64,000 nucleotides of DNA from Bog-473 sp963838835. GTDB taxonomy: Bacteria; Actinomycetota; Acidimicrobiia; Acidimicrobiales; RAAP-2. The translations under genes and the position numbers were made by a program. A model generated the notes under the pieces. That model searched no databases. It was not told the origin of the DNA and was given only the letters and a program-made list of their open reading frames with translations. The stretch spans positions 221,774 through 285,773 of the forward strand of contig CAWITA010000018.1 of assembly GCA_963838835.1 (NCBI GenBank), in the 5' to 3' direction. This document shows positions 8,819 through 17,553 of this stretch, in pieces. Position 1 is the stretch's first letter; the number at the start of each line of letters is the position of its first letter.

Positions 8819-9860
8819 GTGAAGACGATGAAGATCGGCCTGCAGATGGGCTATTGGGGCTCGGGGCCGCCGCTCCACGCCGAGGAGATCGTGATGGAGG
8901 CCGACCGCCTGGGCTACGACTCCGTCTGGACGGCGGAGTCCTACGGCTCCGATGCGCTGACCCCGCTGGCCTGGTGGGGGTCGCGCACCGAACGGGTCCG
9001 CCTCGGGACGTCGCTGTGCCAGCTCTCGGCGCGCACGCCCACGGCCATGGCCATGGCGGCGCTCACGATGGACCATCTCTCGGGTGGGCGCTTCGTCCTC
9101 GGCCTCGGTGTCTCGGGCCCCCAGGTGGTCGAGGGCTGGTACGGGCAGCCCTTCCCCGCCCCGCTGGCCCGGACCCGCGAGTACGTCGACATCGTGCGCC
9201 AGGTGTTGGCGCGCGAGAGGCCGGTGACCAACGACGGCCCGCACTACCCGCTGCCCTATCCCGGGCGGCACGGGGTTGGGCAAGCCGCTCAAGCCGATCG
9301 TGCACCCGTTACGGTCGGACGTCCCCGTCATCTTGGGGGCCGAGGGCCCGAGGAACGTCGCCCTGGCGGCCGAGATCGCCGACGGCTGGTTCCCCATCTT
9401 CTTCTCCCCCAGGGCCATGGCGTCCTTCGAGGCCTCGCTCGACGAAGGCTTCGCCCGGCCGGGCGCGCGCCGCAGCGCCGCCGACTTCGAGGTGCTGGCT
9501 TTCGCCCCCACCGTGATCAACGACGACGTTGAGGCAGCAGCCGACGGCTTCCGGCCCTCCCTCGCCCTCTACATCGGGGGCATGGGGGCGAAGGAGATGA
9601 ACTTCCACTTCGACGTGTTCGCCCGCATGGGCTACGAGGAGGCAGCCCACAAGATCCAGGATGCCTACCTCGACGGCCGCAAGGACGACGCAGTGGCCGC
9701 CGTCCCCACGGCCATGGTGGAGGACATCGCGCTGGTCGGCCCGGTGGAGAAGATCCGCGACGACCTCGAAGCCTGGCGCGAGTCGCGCGCCACCACGATG
9801 CTCGTCAACGGCGGCGACGTCGGGGCCCTGCGCACCATGGCCGAACTGGTGCTCGGCTAG
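8819..9860 (+). CDS. LLM class F420-dependent oxidoreductase, Rv3520c-like (one frameshift)
   Basis: Very similar in pattern to Rv3520c, a KstR-regulated F420 protein in mycobacteria. The first part reads LQMGYWGSGPPLHAEE, AESYGSDALTPLAWWGS and SGPQVVEGWYGQPFP. After a frame change near 9261-9270 it continues as GLGKPLKPIVHPLRSDVPV, GAEGPRNVALAAEIADGW and the C-terminus GALRTMAELVLG. The span of 1042 bases is one over a multiple of three, and the corrected length is about 346 residues, as in the family. The start is a GTG with AGAGGAG just upstream; an ATG three codons later is possible. The break lies in a GGGCGGCACGGGG stretch, so a base-calling error is likely. Confidence 0.8.
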
Positions 9861-9879
9861 GTCGACGGGTCGGGTCGTC

Positions 9880-10263
9880 CTACATCGCCCTCGGTCCACC
9901 GGCCGCCGGCTCGAGGTAGGACGCGGGCCCGAACCCGAGGATCGGGATGAAGATGAAGGCCAGGAAGATCAGGCCGACGGCGAAGGCCGTGCTCCTGGCG
10001 AACGACTTCGCCAGGTCGATGGCCACGATGATCCAGACGATGAGGTTGACGATCGGGATGAAGTAGAGGATCAACCACCAACCGGGTCGCCCCACGATCT
10101 TCAACAACACGTAGTAGTTGTAGAAGGGGATGATGGCGGCCCAACCGGGCCGGCCTCCCTTCACGAACACCTGCCACAGTGCGGCAATCTCGAAGACGAC
10201 GACCGCGACGTAGACGATGATGAAGAGCCCGGCACCGGACGAGGCGAGCAACACAGCTGACAC
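9880..10263 (-). CDS. Small four-helix membrane protein, DUF5684-like
   Basis: A 127-residue integral membrane protein with hydrophobic segments around residues 8-30, 42-55 (AAIIPFYNYYVLLKI), 58-83 and 90-110. The signature IPFYNYYVLLKIVGRPGWW is typical of DUF5684, a family often seen beside signal peptidases. No enzymatic residues are evident and the function is unknown. It is convergent with the LLM gene, with only 19 bases between the stops, and divergent from the metallopeptidase gene across a 120-base gap. Confidence 0.75.
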   Translation of the reverse strand: MSAVLLASSGAGLFIIVYVAVVVFEIAALWQVFVKGGRPGWAAIIPFYNYYVLLKIVGRPGWWLILYFIPIVNLIVWIIVAIDLAKSFARSTAFAVGLIFLAFIFIPILGFGPASYLEPAAGGPRAM

Positions 10264-10379
10264 GACAGTCCCTCCCGTTCCGCCGGCTCTCGCTCGCCAG
10301 GCGGTCCGATCGTAGGCTGGTGCACTCCCCGCTGCAGGGATTTCGACCGGGGATTCACCGAACGGTCACACGGATAGGC

Positions 10380-10385
10380 CACAAT
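10380..10385 (+). promoter_or_regulatory. Probable leaderless -10 box for the metallopeptidase
   Basis: CACAAT followed by exactly seven bases and a GTG at 10393. The spacing matches other leaderless starts in this window, so translation may begin at 10393 rather than at the ATG at 10384 that overlaps the box. Confidence 0.4.
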
Positions 10386-11025
10386 GCCGTCCGTGACCCT
10401 TTTCGACGTCTGCGACCTCATCGGGCCTGAGCCCGCGCCGGAGCAGCCCCGCCCGGCGCCCGTGGTGGCCGTGCCCGCGTCCGCAGCGCCGCGAAGCGAC
10501 GACGCGACCGAGCCCGAGACCGCACCGGAGGTCGAGGTTCGCATCAGCGTGCGTCGCCGGAAGACGTCGGAGGCCAAGTGGGTCGGTGGACGGATCGTCG
10601 TCTCCCTTCCCGCGCACCTCGACGTCGAGTCCCGCCAGAAGACGACCGACTGGCTGGTTGACCGGTTGCTCACACGGGAGCGGCGCCGGCGTCCCGCCGG
10701 TGACGACGAGCTCCTGGCTCGGGCCCGCACGCTGAGCGATCGTTACGGGCTCGGGGCGGTCCCGGCCTCGGTTCGATGGGTGACCAACCAGTCGGCCCGT
10801 TGGGCCTCCTGCTCGTACTACTCGGGCCACATCCGCGTGTCGCACCGTCTGCGGGCCGTTCCGGACTGGGTGCTCGACTCGGTGCTCGTCCACGAGGTGG
10901 CGCACCTGACGTACCCCGACCACTCCCCCTCCTTCCACGAACTGGCCGGTGCGTACCCGCGCCACGGGGAGGCCGGCGTGTTCCTGGCCGGCTACGGCCT
11001 CGGCCTGTCGAACCCTCTGCCGTAG
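10384..11025 (+). CDS. YgjP/DUF45-like zinc metallopeptidase
   Basis: A 213-residue protein whose C-terminal half (residues ~95-205) is a metallopeptidase domain with the zinc motif HEVAHL and a downstream histidine in the HSPSFHELAG stretch. RWASCSYYSGHIRVSHRL just before it is typical of the M48-like YgjP family. Residues 1-60 are proline/alanine-rich and probably disordered. The ATG at 10384 overlaps a likely -10 box, so a GTG three codons later may be the true leaderless start. It is convergent with the second acyl-CoA dehydrogenase pair. The physiological substrate of this family is not established. Confidence 0.8.
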   Translation: MPSVTLFDVCDLIGPEPAPEQPRPAPVVAVPASAAPRSDDATEPETAPEVEVRISVRRRKTSEAKWVGGRIVVSLPAHLDVESRQKTTDWLVDRLLTRERRRRPAGDDELLARARTLSDRYGLGAVPASVRWVTNQSARWASCSYYSGHIRVSHRLRAVPDWVLDSVLVHEVAHLTYPDHSPSFHELAGAYPRHGEAGVFLAGYGLGLSNPLP

Positions 11026-11034
11026 CAGCGTCGG

Positions 11035-12198
11035 TCAGACGGGCTCTTCCGCCAGGATGCGCCCGAGCCGGCGCAGGCTCTCGTTCGCGCCGCCCAGCGT
11101 GAGCTCGATCTGCCGGGTCAAGAGGAAGTAGCGATGCAGCGGGTAGTCGCGGTCGACGCCGACGCCGCCGTGCAGGTGTGCGGCGGCATGCACGACGCGT
11201 TGGCCGCCCTCGGCGGCCCAGTACTTGGCCACGGCAACCTCTGCCGCGGCCGGCAGCCCCGCCGCCAAACGCGACGCGGCCTGCCACGCCGTGAGCCTGA
11301 TCGCCTCGGTGTCAACGTAGGCGTCCGCGGCGCGCTGACCGACGGCCTGGAAGGTCGCAATCGGCTTGTCGAACTGCACGCGGGTCTTGGTGTACTCGGC
11401 GGTGAGGTCGAGGGCCGAGGCGCAGACCCCGGCCTCTTGGATGCAGAGCGCCGTCGTGGCGAACTCGGTCATGAGGGAGATCACCGCGGCCCCATCGGCG
11501 TCCTCGCCGAGAAGGCGGTCGGAGCCGACCCGGACGCCATCGAGCTCCACGATCGCCTCGGGGCGCCCCGTCGTGGTCGTCTGCCGGGTCAAGGTGACGC
11601 CTTCGGCGTCCGTGTCGACGATGAAGACGCCGGTCCCGGACGGCGCGCCGTCGGCGTTCTGGCGCGTCGCCGGCACCAACACGGCGTCGGCCACGAACGC
11701 CGCCGGGACACAGGCCTTCGTACCCGAGAGCACCCAGGAGCCGTCCGACTGGGCCGTCGCCGTGGTCGCCGGCTCGGTCCCGCCGGGAAGGATCACCTCG
11801 CCGGCCAGCTCGGCCAGGGCGGCGGTGAGGACGGTCTCGCCACTCGCCACGCCGCTCAGCCACGCCTTGCGCTGGGCGTCGGTGCCGAAGTGGGCGATGG
11901 GCACCGCGCCGTAGACCATGGTCTCGACCACGGGTACGTAGGCGGCCGTGCGGCCGGCGGCTTCGACGACGAGGCAGGCTGCCACGAAGTCAAGCCCCGC
12001 GCCGCCGACCTCCTCGTCGAGGTGGATGCCGAGGAGGCCCGCACCGGCCAGCTCGCGCCACAGGTCGCGGTCGAACGGTCCCTCGTCCCCCGCCTCCGCC
12101 TCGACCTCCTTGAGCCGGTCGTGCGTCGACCGCTCACCGAATATCTGCCCGGCCAGCTGGCGGACGGCTTCTTGCTCTTCGCTGTAACTGAAGTCCAC
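11035..12198 (-). CDS. Acyl-CoA dehydrogenase, FadE28/ChsE1-like subunit (second pair)
   Basis: A 387-residue acyl-CoA dehydrogenase starting VDFSYSEEQEAVRQLAGQ and ending with HLHGGVGVDRDYPLHRYF and LTLGGANESLRRLGRI. It is a paralogue of the FadE28-like protein at 2966-4111, and likewise lacks the ERV glutamate motif (ATTALCIQEAGVCASAL there). The GTG start at 12198 is preceded by GGAGAAACCCC, a good Shine-Dalgarno; the longer upstream frame is non-homologous. It lies 25 bases after the FadE29-like gene and should form a heteromer with it. Its presence suggests a second heteromeric dehydrogenase for a different side-chain length. Confidence 0.86.
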   Translation of the reverse strand: MDFSYSEEQEAVRQLAGQIFGERSTHDRLKEVEAEAGDEGPFDRDLWRELAGAGLLGIHLDEEVGGAGLDFVAACLVVEAAGRTAAYVPVVETMVYGAVPIAHFGTDAQRKAWLSGVASGETVLTAALAELAGEVILPGGTEPATTATAQSDGSWVLSGTKACVPAAFVADAVLVPATRQNADGAPSGTGVFIVDTDAEGVTLTRQTTTTGRPEAIVELDGVRVGSDRLLGEDADGAAVISLMTEFATTALCIQEAGVCASALDLTAEYTKTRVQFDKPIATFQAVGQRAADAYVDTEAIRLTAWQAASRLAAGLPAAAEVAVAKYWAAEGGQRVVHAAAHLHGGVGVDRDYPLHRYFLLTRQIELTLGGANESLRRLGRILAEEPV

Positions 12199-12223
12199 GG
12201 GGTTTCTCCTCGCTCGATCGGGC

Positions 12224-13399
12224 TCAGCGCAGCGACCGCGGCATGCCGAGGCCGAAGATCGCGATGAGATCCCGCTGGATCTCGTTGGTGCCACCGCCAA
12301 AGGTCAGGATGATCATGGAGCGGGCGTACATCTCGAGGCGACCGCCGATCACCGCCGCCGGTGACCCGCGCGTCAAGTAACCGGCTTGCCCCAGGATCTC
12401 CAGCAGCAAGCGAAAGGCGCGCAGGTAGAACTCGGTGCCGAAGACCTTGATGGTCGAGGCGTCGGCCACGTCGAGGTGGCCCTGTGTGCCCTGCCAGGCC
12501 ACCTTCCAGTTGATGAGGCGCAAGAACTCGAGCTCGGCATGCACTCGGGCGAGGTGTTCTTGCACCCACTCCTGGTCCACCACCCGCCGGCCGTCGGGCA
12601 GCTTGGTGGCCTGGGCCCACGCCCGCACGTCGGTCAGCACGCGCTCGACGATCCCTGGTGAGCACAGCGTGACGCGTTCGTGGTTGAGCTGGTTGGTGAT
12701 GAGGTTCCAGCCCTGGTTCTCCCCGCCCACGAGGCTGGTGGCCGGCACGCGCACGTCCTCGTAGAAGGTGTAATTGATGTTGTGGTCCCCCAAGAGCTTC
12801 ATCGGGACCACCCGGATCCCCGGCGTGTTCATCGGCACGACGAACATGGAGATCCCCTTGTGCTTGGCGACGTTGGGATCGGTCCGGGTGGCCAGCCACA
12901 CGTAGTCGGCGTCGCCGGCGAGGCTGGTGAAGATCTTGGACCCGTTGATGATGTACTCGTCCCCGTCGCGCACGGCCCGGGTCGTGAGCGAGGCGAGGTC
13001 CGTGCCCGAGTTGGGCTCGGTGTAGCCGATGCAAAAGGAGATCTCGCCGGCGAGGATCTTGGGGAGGAAGAACTCCTTCTGCTCCTGCGTGCCGAAGTTC
13101 ATGATCGTCGGGCCGACCGTGTTGATGGTGAGCATGGGGACGGGCGCCCCGCTGCGCATGGACTCGTCGAAGAAGATGAACTGTTCAATGGCCGAGCGCC
13201 CCTGACCGCCCCACTCGGTGGGCCAACCAATGCCGAGCCACCCGTCGCTCCCCATCTGCTGGACCACCTTGCGCACGACGGGACCAACACCGCCCGCCGC
13301 GCCCAGCTCCCGCTCGACCTCGGGGGTCAACAGGTTCTGGTAGTAGGCCCGCAGCTCGCTCCTCAGCGCCTGCTGCTCCTCCGTATAGGCAATCTCCAT
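12224..13399 (-). CDS. Acyl-CoA dehydrogenase, FadE29/ChsE2-like subunit (second pair)
   Basis: A 391-residue paralogue of the protein at 5190-6368. The two align almost without gaps through IGYTEPNSGTDLASLTT and NPxxAKHKGIS-type motifs to FGGGTNEIQRDLIAIFGLG. The catalytic base is again Glu241 in LNHERV. The ATG at 13399 was chosen because homology starts at MEIAYTEEQQ; ten upstream in-frame codons are not conserved. A perfect KstR-like palindrome lies 86-99 bases upstream, in the region shared with the divergent thiolase. It is the catalytic half of the second heteromeric dehydrogenase. Confidence 0.87.
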   Translation of the reverse strand: MEIAYTEEQQALRSELRAYYQNLLTPEVERELGAAGGVGPVVRKVVQQMGSDGWLGIGWPTEWGGQGRSAIEQFIFFDESMRSGAPVPMLTINTVGPTIMNFGTQEQKEFFLPKILAGEISFCIGYTEPNSGTDLASLTTRAVRDGDEYIINGSKIFTSLAGDADYVWLATRTDPNVAKHKGISMFVVPMNTPGIRVVPMKLLGDHNINYTFYEDVRVPATSLVGGENQGWNLITNQLNHERVTLCSPGIVERVLTDVRAWAQATKLPDGRRVVDQEWVQEHLARVHAELEFLRLINWKVAWQGTQGHLDVADASTIKVFGTEFYLRAFRLLLEILGQAGYLTRGSPAAVIGGRLEMYARSMIILTFGGGTNEIQRDLIAIFGLGMPRSLR

Positions 13400-13484
13400 C
13401 GGTGTCCTTCCCGGCTGGCGGCGCCACATCGGCCCACGTCACCACCGCGTCGTCGCCGGCGCGGCCGTGGTGGGCTGCGCGCGC

Positions 13485-13498
13485 TAGAACACGTTACA
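13485..13498. promoter_or_regulatory. KstR-like operator between dehydrogenase pair and thiolase
   Basis: TAGAACACGTTACA matches TNNAACNNGTTNNA perfectly. It sits in the 217-base divergent gap 13400-13616 and overlaps a possible plus-strand -10 box, TACAGT at 13495-13500. One site could control both directions. Confidence 0.68.
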
Positions 13499-13616
13499 GT
13501 CCGCCTCGGGGGGCGGCCACCTCGACCGGGGGAGTCGCTCCGTACCGGCAAGTAACCTGCAATCCGCCCCGGGAGGCGGGTCCCCGCGGCGCTGGACCGA
13601 ACCGAGGAGCCGTCAT

Positions 13617-14822
13617 ATGCCTGAAGCCGTCATCGTCGCCACCGGTCGCACGCCGATCGGGCGGGCCAACAAGGGCTCGCTCGTCGAGTGCCGGCCCGAC
13701 GACCTGAGCGCGCTGGTGCTCGGTGCCGTGCTCGAGAAGGTGCCCCAACTCGACCCGGCCGACGTGGAGGACGTCCTCTTGGGCTGCGGGCAGCCCGCCG
13801 GCGAGGCCGGCTACAACGTGGCCCGCGTGGCCGCCATCCTCGCCGGGCTGGGCGACGTCCCCGGCGTGACGGTCAACCGGTACTGCTCGTCCTCCCTGCA
13901 GACGATCCGCATGGCGGCCCACGCCGTCCGCGCCGGCGAAGGCGACGTCTTCATCGCCGCCGGCGTCGAGACGGTGAGCCGCTATGCGCACGGCGCGTCC
14001 GACACCGGTCCGCACAACTCCGAGTTCGCCGGTGCCGAGGAGCGGACCAAGCTCCGCGCCCCCGCGGTGACCGAGCCCTGGACCCCGCCCTCGGGTCTGC
14101 CCGACGTCTACATCGCCATGGGACAGACCGCGGAGAATGTGGCGGAGTACGAGAAGGTCAGCCGCGAGGAACAGGACGAGTTCGCGCTGCTTTCGCAGAC
14201 CCGGGCCGTCGCGTCGCAAGACAACGGGTTCTTCGAGCGCGAGATCATCCCGGTCACCCTGTCCGACGGCACCGTCGTGACCAAGGACGACGGGCCCCGG
14301 CCGAACACCACGCTCGAGGGCCTGGCCAACCTGAAGCCGGTGTTCCGTGAGGGCGGGACCGTCACGGCGGGCAACGCGTGCCCGCTCAACGACGGCGCCG
14401 CCGCCGTCATCGTGATGAGCGACACCAAGGCCAAGGCGCTCGGTATCACCCCGCTGGCCCGCATCGTGGCGAGCGGAGTGACCGGCCTCAACCCCGAGAT
14501 CATGGGCCTCGGCCCGGTAGAGGCCTGCCGTCAAGTGCTGGCGCGGGCGAACATGACCATCGACGACATCGACCTGGTCGAGATCAACGAGGCCTTCGCC
14601 GCCCAGGTCGTCCCCTCGGCCAAGCATCTCGGCATCAGCTGGGACAAGCTGAACGTGCACGGCGGTGCCATCGCCCTCGGCCACCCGTTCGGCCAGACCG
14701 GCGCCCGCATCATGACCACGTTGCTCAACGGTCTCGAGGACGGGGACAAGATCTTCGGCCTGGAGTCGATGTGTGTCGGCGGCGGTCAGGGCATGGCCAT
14801 GATCGTGGAGCGCCTGAGCTAG
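13617..14822 (+). CDS. Acetyl-CoA acyltransferase (thiolase, FadA family)
   Basis: A 401-residue degradative thiolase. The nucleophile is Cys90 in VNRYCSSSLQTI; the second half has VEINEAFAAQV, HGGAIALGHPFGQTGAR and the C-terminal cysteine loop MCVGGGQGMAMI. It performs thiolytic cleavage of 3-ketoacyl-CoA. A GAGGAG Shine-Dalgarno precedes the ATG. It is divergent from the second FadE pair and shares the KstR-like operator, which suggests a place in sterol side-chain beta-oxidation. I cannot tell from sequence alone which mycobacterial FadA it corresponds to. Its stop overlaps the convergent isomerase gene by four bases. Confidence 0.88.
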   Translation: MPEAVIVATGRTPIGRANKGSLVECRPDDLSALVLGAVLEKVPQLDPADVEDVLLGCGQPAGEAGYNVARVAAILAGLGDVPGVTVNRYCSSSLQTIRMAAHAVRAGEGDVFIAAGVETVSRYAHGASDTGPHNSEFAGAEERTKLRAPAVTEPWTPPSGLPDVYIAMGQTAENVAEYEKVSREEQDEFALLSQTRAVASQDNGFFEREIIPVTLSDGTVVTKDDGPRPNTTLEGLANLKPVFREGGTVTAGNACPLNDGAAAVIVMSDTKAKALGITPLARIVASGVTGLNPEIMGLGPVEACRQVLARANMTIDDIDLVEINEAFAAQVVPSAKHLGISWDKLNVHGGAIALGHPFGQTGARIMTTLLNGLEDGDKIFGLESMCVGGGQGMAMIVERLS

Positions 14823-15886
14823 CCCTCCCGGGAGGAGGCAGCGTGCGCCTGCTCCACCGCGGGGGCGGGTCCGGGGTCCACGCCCTCGCGCCCGGCCAGC
14901 TGCAAGGAGACCAGCTCCCCCAACAGCGCCAAGTCGAAGAAGCGGCCGAAGTCGTCGTCACCCTCGCCCCACACCTCGAGCACGTCGGCCATCACTTCCT
15001 CGGTGGCGGCGCGCACCGCGGCGAACAGGCCGGCCAACCCGGGGCTCTCGCCCCGGTGTCGCAGCAGCACGAGCGACATCGTCTGGCGCGTGACGTCGCC
15101 CCCCTGGCCCCACCCGGCGAGCTCGTCGTAGGTCAGCGCGGGGAGGGCGGACGCGAACGCCGGCGCCTTGGCGTTGAGGTTCACCCGGGCCTTCCACCAG
15201 CGGGCGGCCACGGACGCCACCCCGGCCGCGCCGTACACGAGCGGAGTGGTCCGCCCGACGCGGCGCGCCAGCTCCTGCGCGGGACCACCCGGGGCGACGA
15301 AGGCGTCGCGCCGCCGCGCCAGGGCGGAGGCTGCCGCCATCACCGACGGGGCGCGGTCGGGCACCAGGCCGGCCCGGGACAGCGCAGCCAGCAGCGGCAC
15401 CACGGTGCCGCCCAGCGCGGCGCGCGCCCGAGGGCCGTCCAGGCCGACTCGAGAAACGGGGCACCACGGCAGCGCGGCGGCGACGGCCAAGCGGGCCAGC
15501 GGACCGTCGGCGTCGCCCCCGACGGCCACCACGCGTGCCCCGCGGTCGACGGCTTCCGCCGCCGCCGCCAGCGTCTCCTCGGTGCGGCCCGACGACGACA
15601 CGGCGAAGGCCAGCGTGTGCCGGTCGACGAAAGCGGGCACGTCGGCGCCGTGGCCGAGCCAGCAGGGGACCGCCAGGTCGGGTGCGACGAGGGCGGCGGC
15701 GGCCTCACAGGCGATACCGCCGGTGCCCAGGCCGAAGGCAGCGACGGCGCGCACCGCAGCGCCGTCGGACGGTCGCAGGATCTCCCAGGCGTGGCGCGCC
15801 GTCTCGAGCGCCTCGGACAACTGCTCGGGCAGGGTGGCCGCCGCATCCCACAGCCCGAGCGTGTCGAGGTACTCCGTGTCGGTCAC
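14819..15886 (-). CDS. SIS-domain phosphoglucose/phosphomannose isomerase-like protein
   Basis: A 355-residue protein with two sugar-isomerase (SIS) halves: VAAFGLGTGGIACEAAAALV near residue 50, FAVSSSGRTEETLAAAAEA near 95, and a C-terminal helical domain containing ALPALTYDELAGWGQ. Actinobacteria commonly carry this gene beside phosphomannomutase, where it is thought to interconvert glucose-6-, fructose-6- and mannose-6-phosphates. The GTG start overlaps the Trm112-like stop (GTGA), and the longer upstream frame is only a shadow of neighbouring genes. Catalytic specificity is inferred from context. Confidence 0.8.
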   Translation of the reverse strand: MTDTEYLDTLGLWDAAATLPEQLSEALETARHAWEILRPSDGAAVRAVAAFGLGTGGIACEAAAALVAPDLAVPCWLGHGADVPAFVDRHTLAFAVSSSGRTEETLAAAAEAVDRGARVVAVGGDADGPLARLAVAAALPWCPVSRVGLDGPRARAALGGTVVPLLAALSRAGLVPDRAPSVMAAASALARRRDAFVAPGGPAQELARRVGRTTPLVYGAAGVASVAARWWKARVNLNAKAPAFASALPALTYDELAGWGQGGDVTRQTMSLVLLRHRGESPGLAGLFAAVRAATEEVMADVLEVWGEGDDDFGRFFDLALLGELVSLQLAGREGVDPGPAPAVEQAHAASSREG

Positions 15887-16125
15887 ACCTCGGCCGGCCC
15901 GGTGGCCCGCACTCCGTCCTGCTCGGCCTTGGCCATGAGCCGCTCGTGCTCCGATTCGGATACCTCGACCGCCTCGTCCACCAGGAGCACCGGCACGCCG
16001 TCGACCACGGCGTAACTCTTCTTCAGTCGCGGGTTGTACAGCACGTCCTCGTCCTCGAACCACAGCAGGGGTCCCTTGTCGACCGGGCAGGCCAGGACGT
16101 CGAGGAGGAGTGGGTCAAGGCTCAT
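15883..16125 (-). CDS. Trm112-family protein
   Basis: An 80-residue protein beginning MSLDPLLLDVLACPVDKGPL, followed by YNPRLKKSYAVVDGVPVLL, the conserved core of the Trm112/UPF0434 zinc-ribbon family. Only one cysteine of the usual pair is visible (LACPVDKG), so zinc binding may be lost. In actinobacteria it regularly lies between phosphomannomutase and the SIS isomerase, as here. The ATG lies inside the end of the mutase gene (11-base overlap). The role of bacterial members is poorly known; some activate methyltransferases. Confidence 0.8.
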   Translation of the reverse strand: MSLDPLLLDVLACPVDKGPLLWFEDEDVLYNPRLKKSYAVVDGVPVLLVDEAVEVSESEHERLMAKAEQDGVRATGPAEV

Positions 16126-17509
16126 GGTCAGCTCCTTCGTTCGGGCCGGCACCGCGGCCGGCGTTGGCGGCGATCTGCTCGAGGACCTCGTCGACGTGAG
16201 CGGCACACCGGGCCGGCGTTCTCGCCTCGACATTGAGGCGCAGCAGCGGCTCGGTGTTGGAGGGCCGCACGTTGTACCACCAGTCGTCGTGCTCGGCGGT
16301 CAGACCGTCGAGGAGATCGACCGAGGCCCCCGCGGCGAGCTCGCGCTCGACCAAGGCGGCGACGGTGGCCGTCGGGCTCGCCACTTTGGTGTTGATCTCC
16401 CCGGAGTCGGCGTAGCGCTGAAAGGGCTCGAGCATCACCGAGAGCGGGTGTTCGCTCCGGCTGAGCAGCTCCAACACGAGCAGCGCGGTGATGATGCCCG
16501 AGTCCGCCCGGAAGTTGTCGCGGTAGTAGTAGTGGCCCGAGTGCTCGCCGCCGAAGACGGCGCCGGTCTCGGCCATGATCTTCTTGATGATGGAGTGGCC
16601 CACCGGGGTGCGCACCGGCGTGCCACCCATCTCGGTGACCACTTCGGGCACCACGTGGGAGCAGATCAGGTTGTAGAGGATCGTCTCGCCCGGGTGCTTG
16701 GTGAGCATCGAGGCCGCCACCAGCGCGGTGGTCAGCGAGCCCGAGACAGGTTCGGCCTTCTCGTCTACGAGGAAGACGCGGTCGGCGTCGCCGTCGAACG
16801 CCAGGCCGATGTCCGCGCCTTGTTCGAGCACGGCGCGCTTGAGGGGGACCAGGTTCTCGGGCTGAATCGGGTCGGCGGGGTGGTTGGGAAAGGTGCCGTC
16901 GAGCTCGGGGAAGAGGATCTCCACGGAGAACGGCAGTTTGTTGAAGACGATGGGGACGACGAGGCCGCCCATGCCGTTGGCGGTGTCGGCGACGACCCTG
17001 AGCGGGCGGAGCGAGGCGAGGTCGACGAACGACACCACGTGGTCGGCCCACGCACCGAGCAGGTCCAGCTCACGCCGCGCGCCACGCCGGGGCGGTGACG
17101 GCTCGCCGAGCAGCTTCTCGGCGTCGGCCTCGATGTCGGCCAGGCCGGTGTCGCGGCCGATCGGGCGCGCCCGCGAGAGGCACAACTTGAGGCCGTTGTA
17201 CTGCGCCGGGTTGTGCGACGCCGTGAACATGGCACCCGGGGCGTCGAGGTGCCCCGAGGCGAAGTACAAGAAGTCGGTGGAGGCCAGGCCGAGGTCGGTC
17301 ACGTCGACCCCCTCGGCCCGCACGCCGTCGGAGAACGCGCCGGAGAGCTCGACACCGGACGGGCGCATGTCGCGGGCGACGAGGATCTCGGGCGCATCGG
17401 CGAAGCGCGCCATGGCGCGCCCGATGGCCAGGCACATGTCCGCATCGAGTTGGTCGGGCACCGTCCCGCGCACGTCGTACGCCTTGAAGACCTGGTCCAT
17501 CCGGCTCAC
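16115..17509 (-). CDS. manB: Phosphomannomutase/phosphoglucomutase
   Basis: A 464-residue alpha-D-phosphohexomutase. The phosphoserine loop is TASHNPAQYNGLK, the magnesium loop DGDADRVFLVDE, the sugar-binding loop GGEHSGHYYY, and the C-terminal phosphate-binding loop RPSNTEPLLRLN. It converts mannose-6-phosphate to mannose-1-phosphate for GDP-mannose synthesis. I choose the GTG at 17509 because it lies exactly seven bases after a TATGGT -10 box, the leaderless pattern seen elsewhere here; an ATG three codons later is the alternative. It heads the mutase - Trm112 - isomerase operon. Confidence 0.9.
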   Translation of the reverse strand: MSRMDQVFKAYDVRGTVPDQLDADMCLAIGRAMARFADAPEILVARDMRPSGVELSGAFSDGVRAEGVDVTDLGLASTDFLYFASGHLDAPGAMFTASHNPAQYNGLKLCLSRARPIGRDTGLADIEADAEKLLGEPSPPRRGARRELDLLGAWADHVVSFVDLASLRPLRVVADTANGMGGLVVPIVFNKLPFSVEILFPELDGTFPNHPADPIQPENLVPLKRAVLEQGADIGLAFDGDADRVFLVDEKAEPVSGSLTTALVAASMLTKHPGETILYNLICSHVVPEVVTEMGGTPVRTPVGHSIIKKIMAETGAVFGGEHSGHYYYRDNFRADSGIITALLVLELLSRSEHPLSVMLEPFQRYADSGEINTKVASPTATVAALVERELAAGASVDLLDGLTAEHDDWWYNVRPSNTEPLLRLNVEARTPARCAAHVDEVLEQIAANAGRGAGPNEGADHEP

Positions 17510-17516
17510 GGGTCCC

Positions 17517-17522
17517 ACCATA
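17517..17522 (-). promoter_or_regulatory. Leaderless -10 box of manB
   Basis: TATGGT on the minus strand, seven bases before the GTG at 17509. No Shine-Dalgarno sequence is present, consistent with a leaderless transcript. Confidence 0.5.
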
Positions 17523-17553
17523 GGGGGCGCCCGCCGCGCGGTCCGAACCGGCC

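Noticed and set aside
11035..13399. Local assembly duplication of the first dehydrogenase pair
   Set aside because: The two pairs differ at many residues, so they are diverged paralogues, not a duplicated read stretch.
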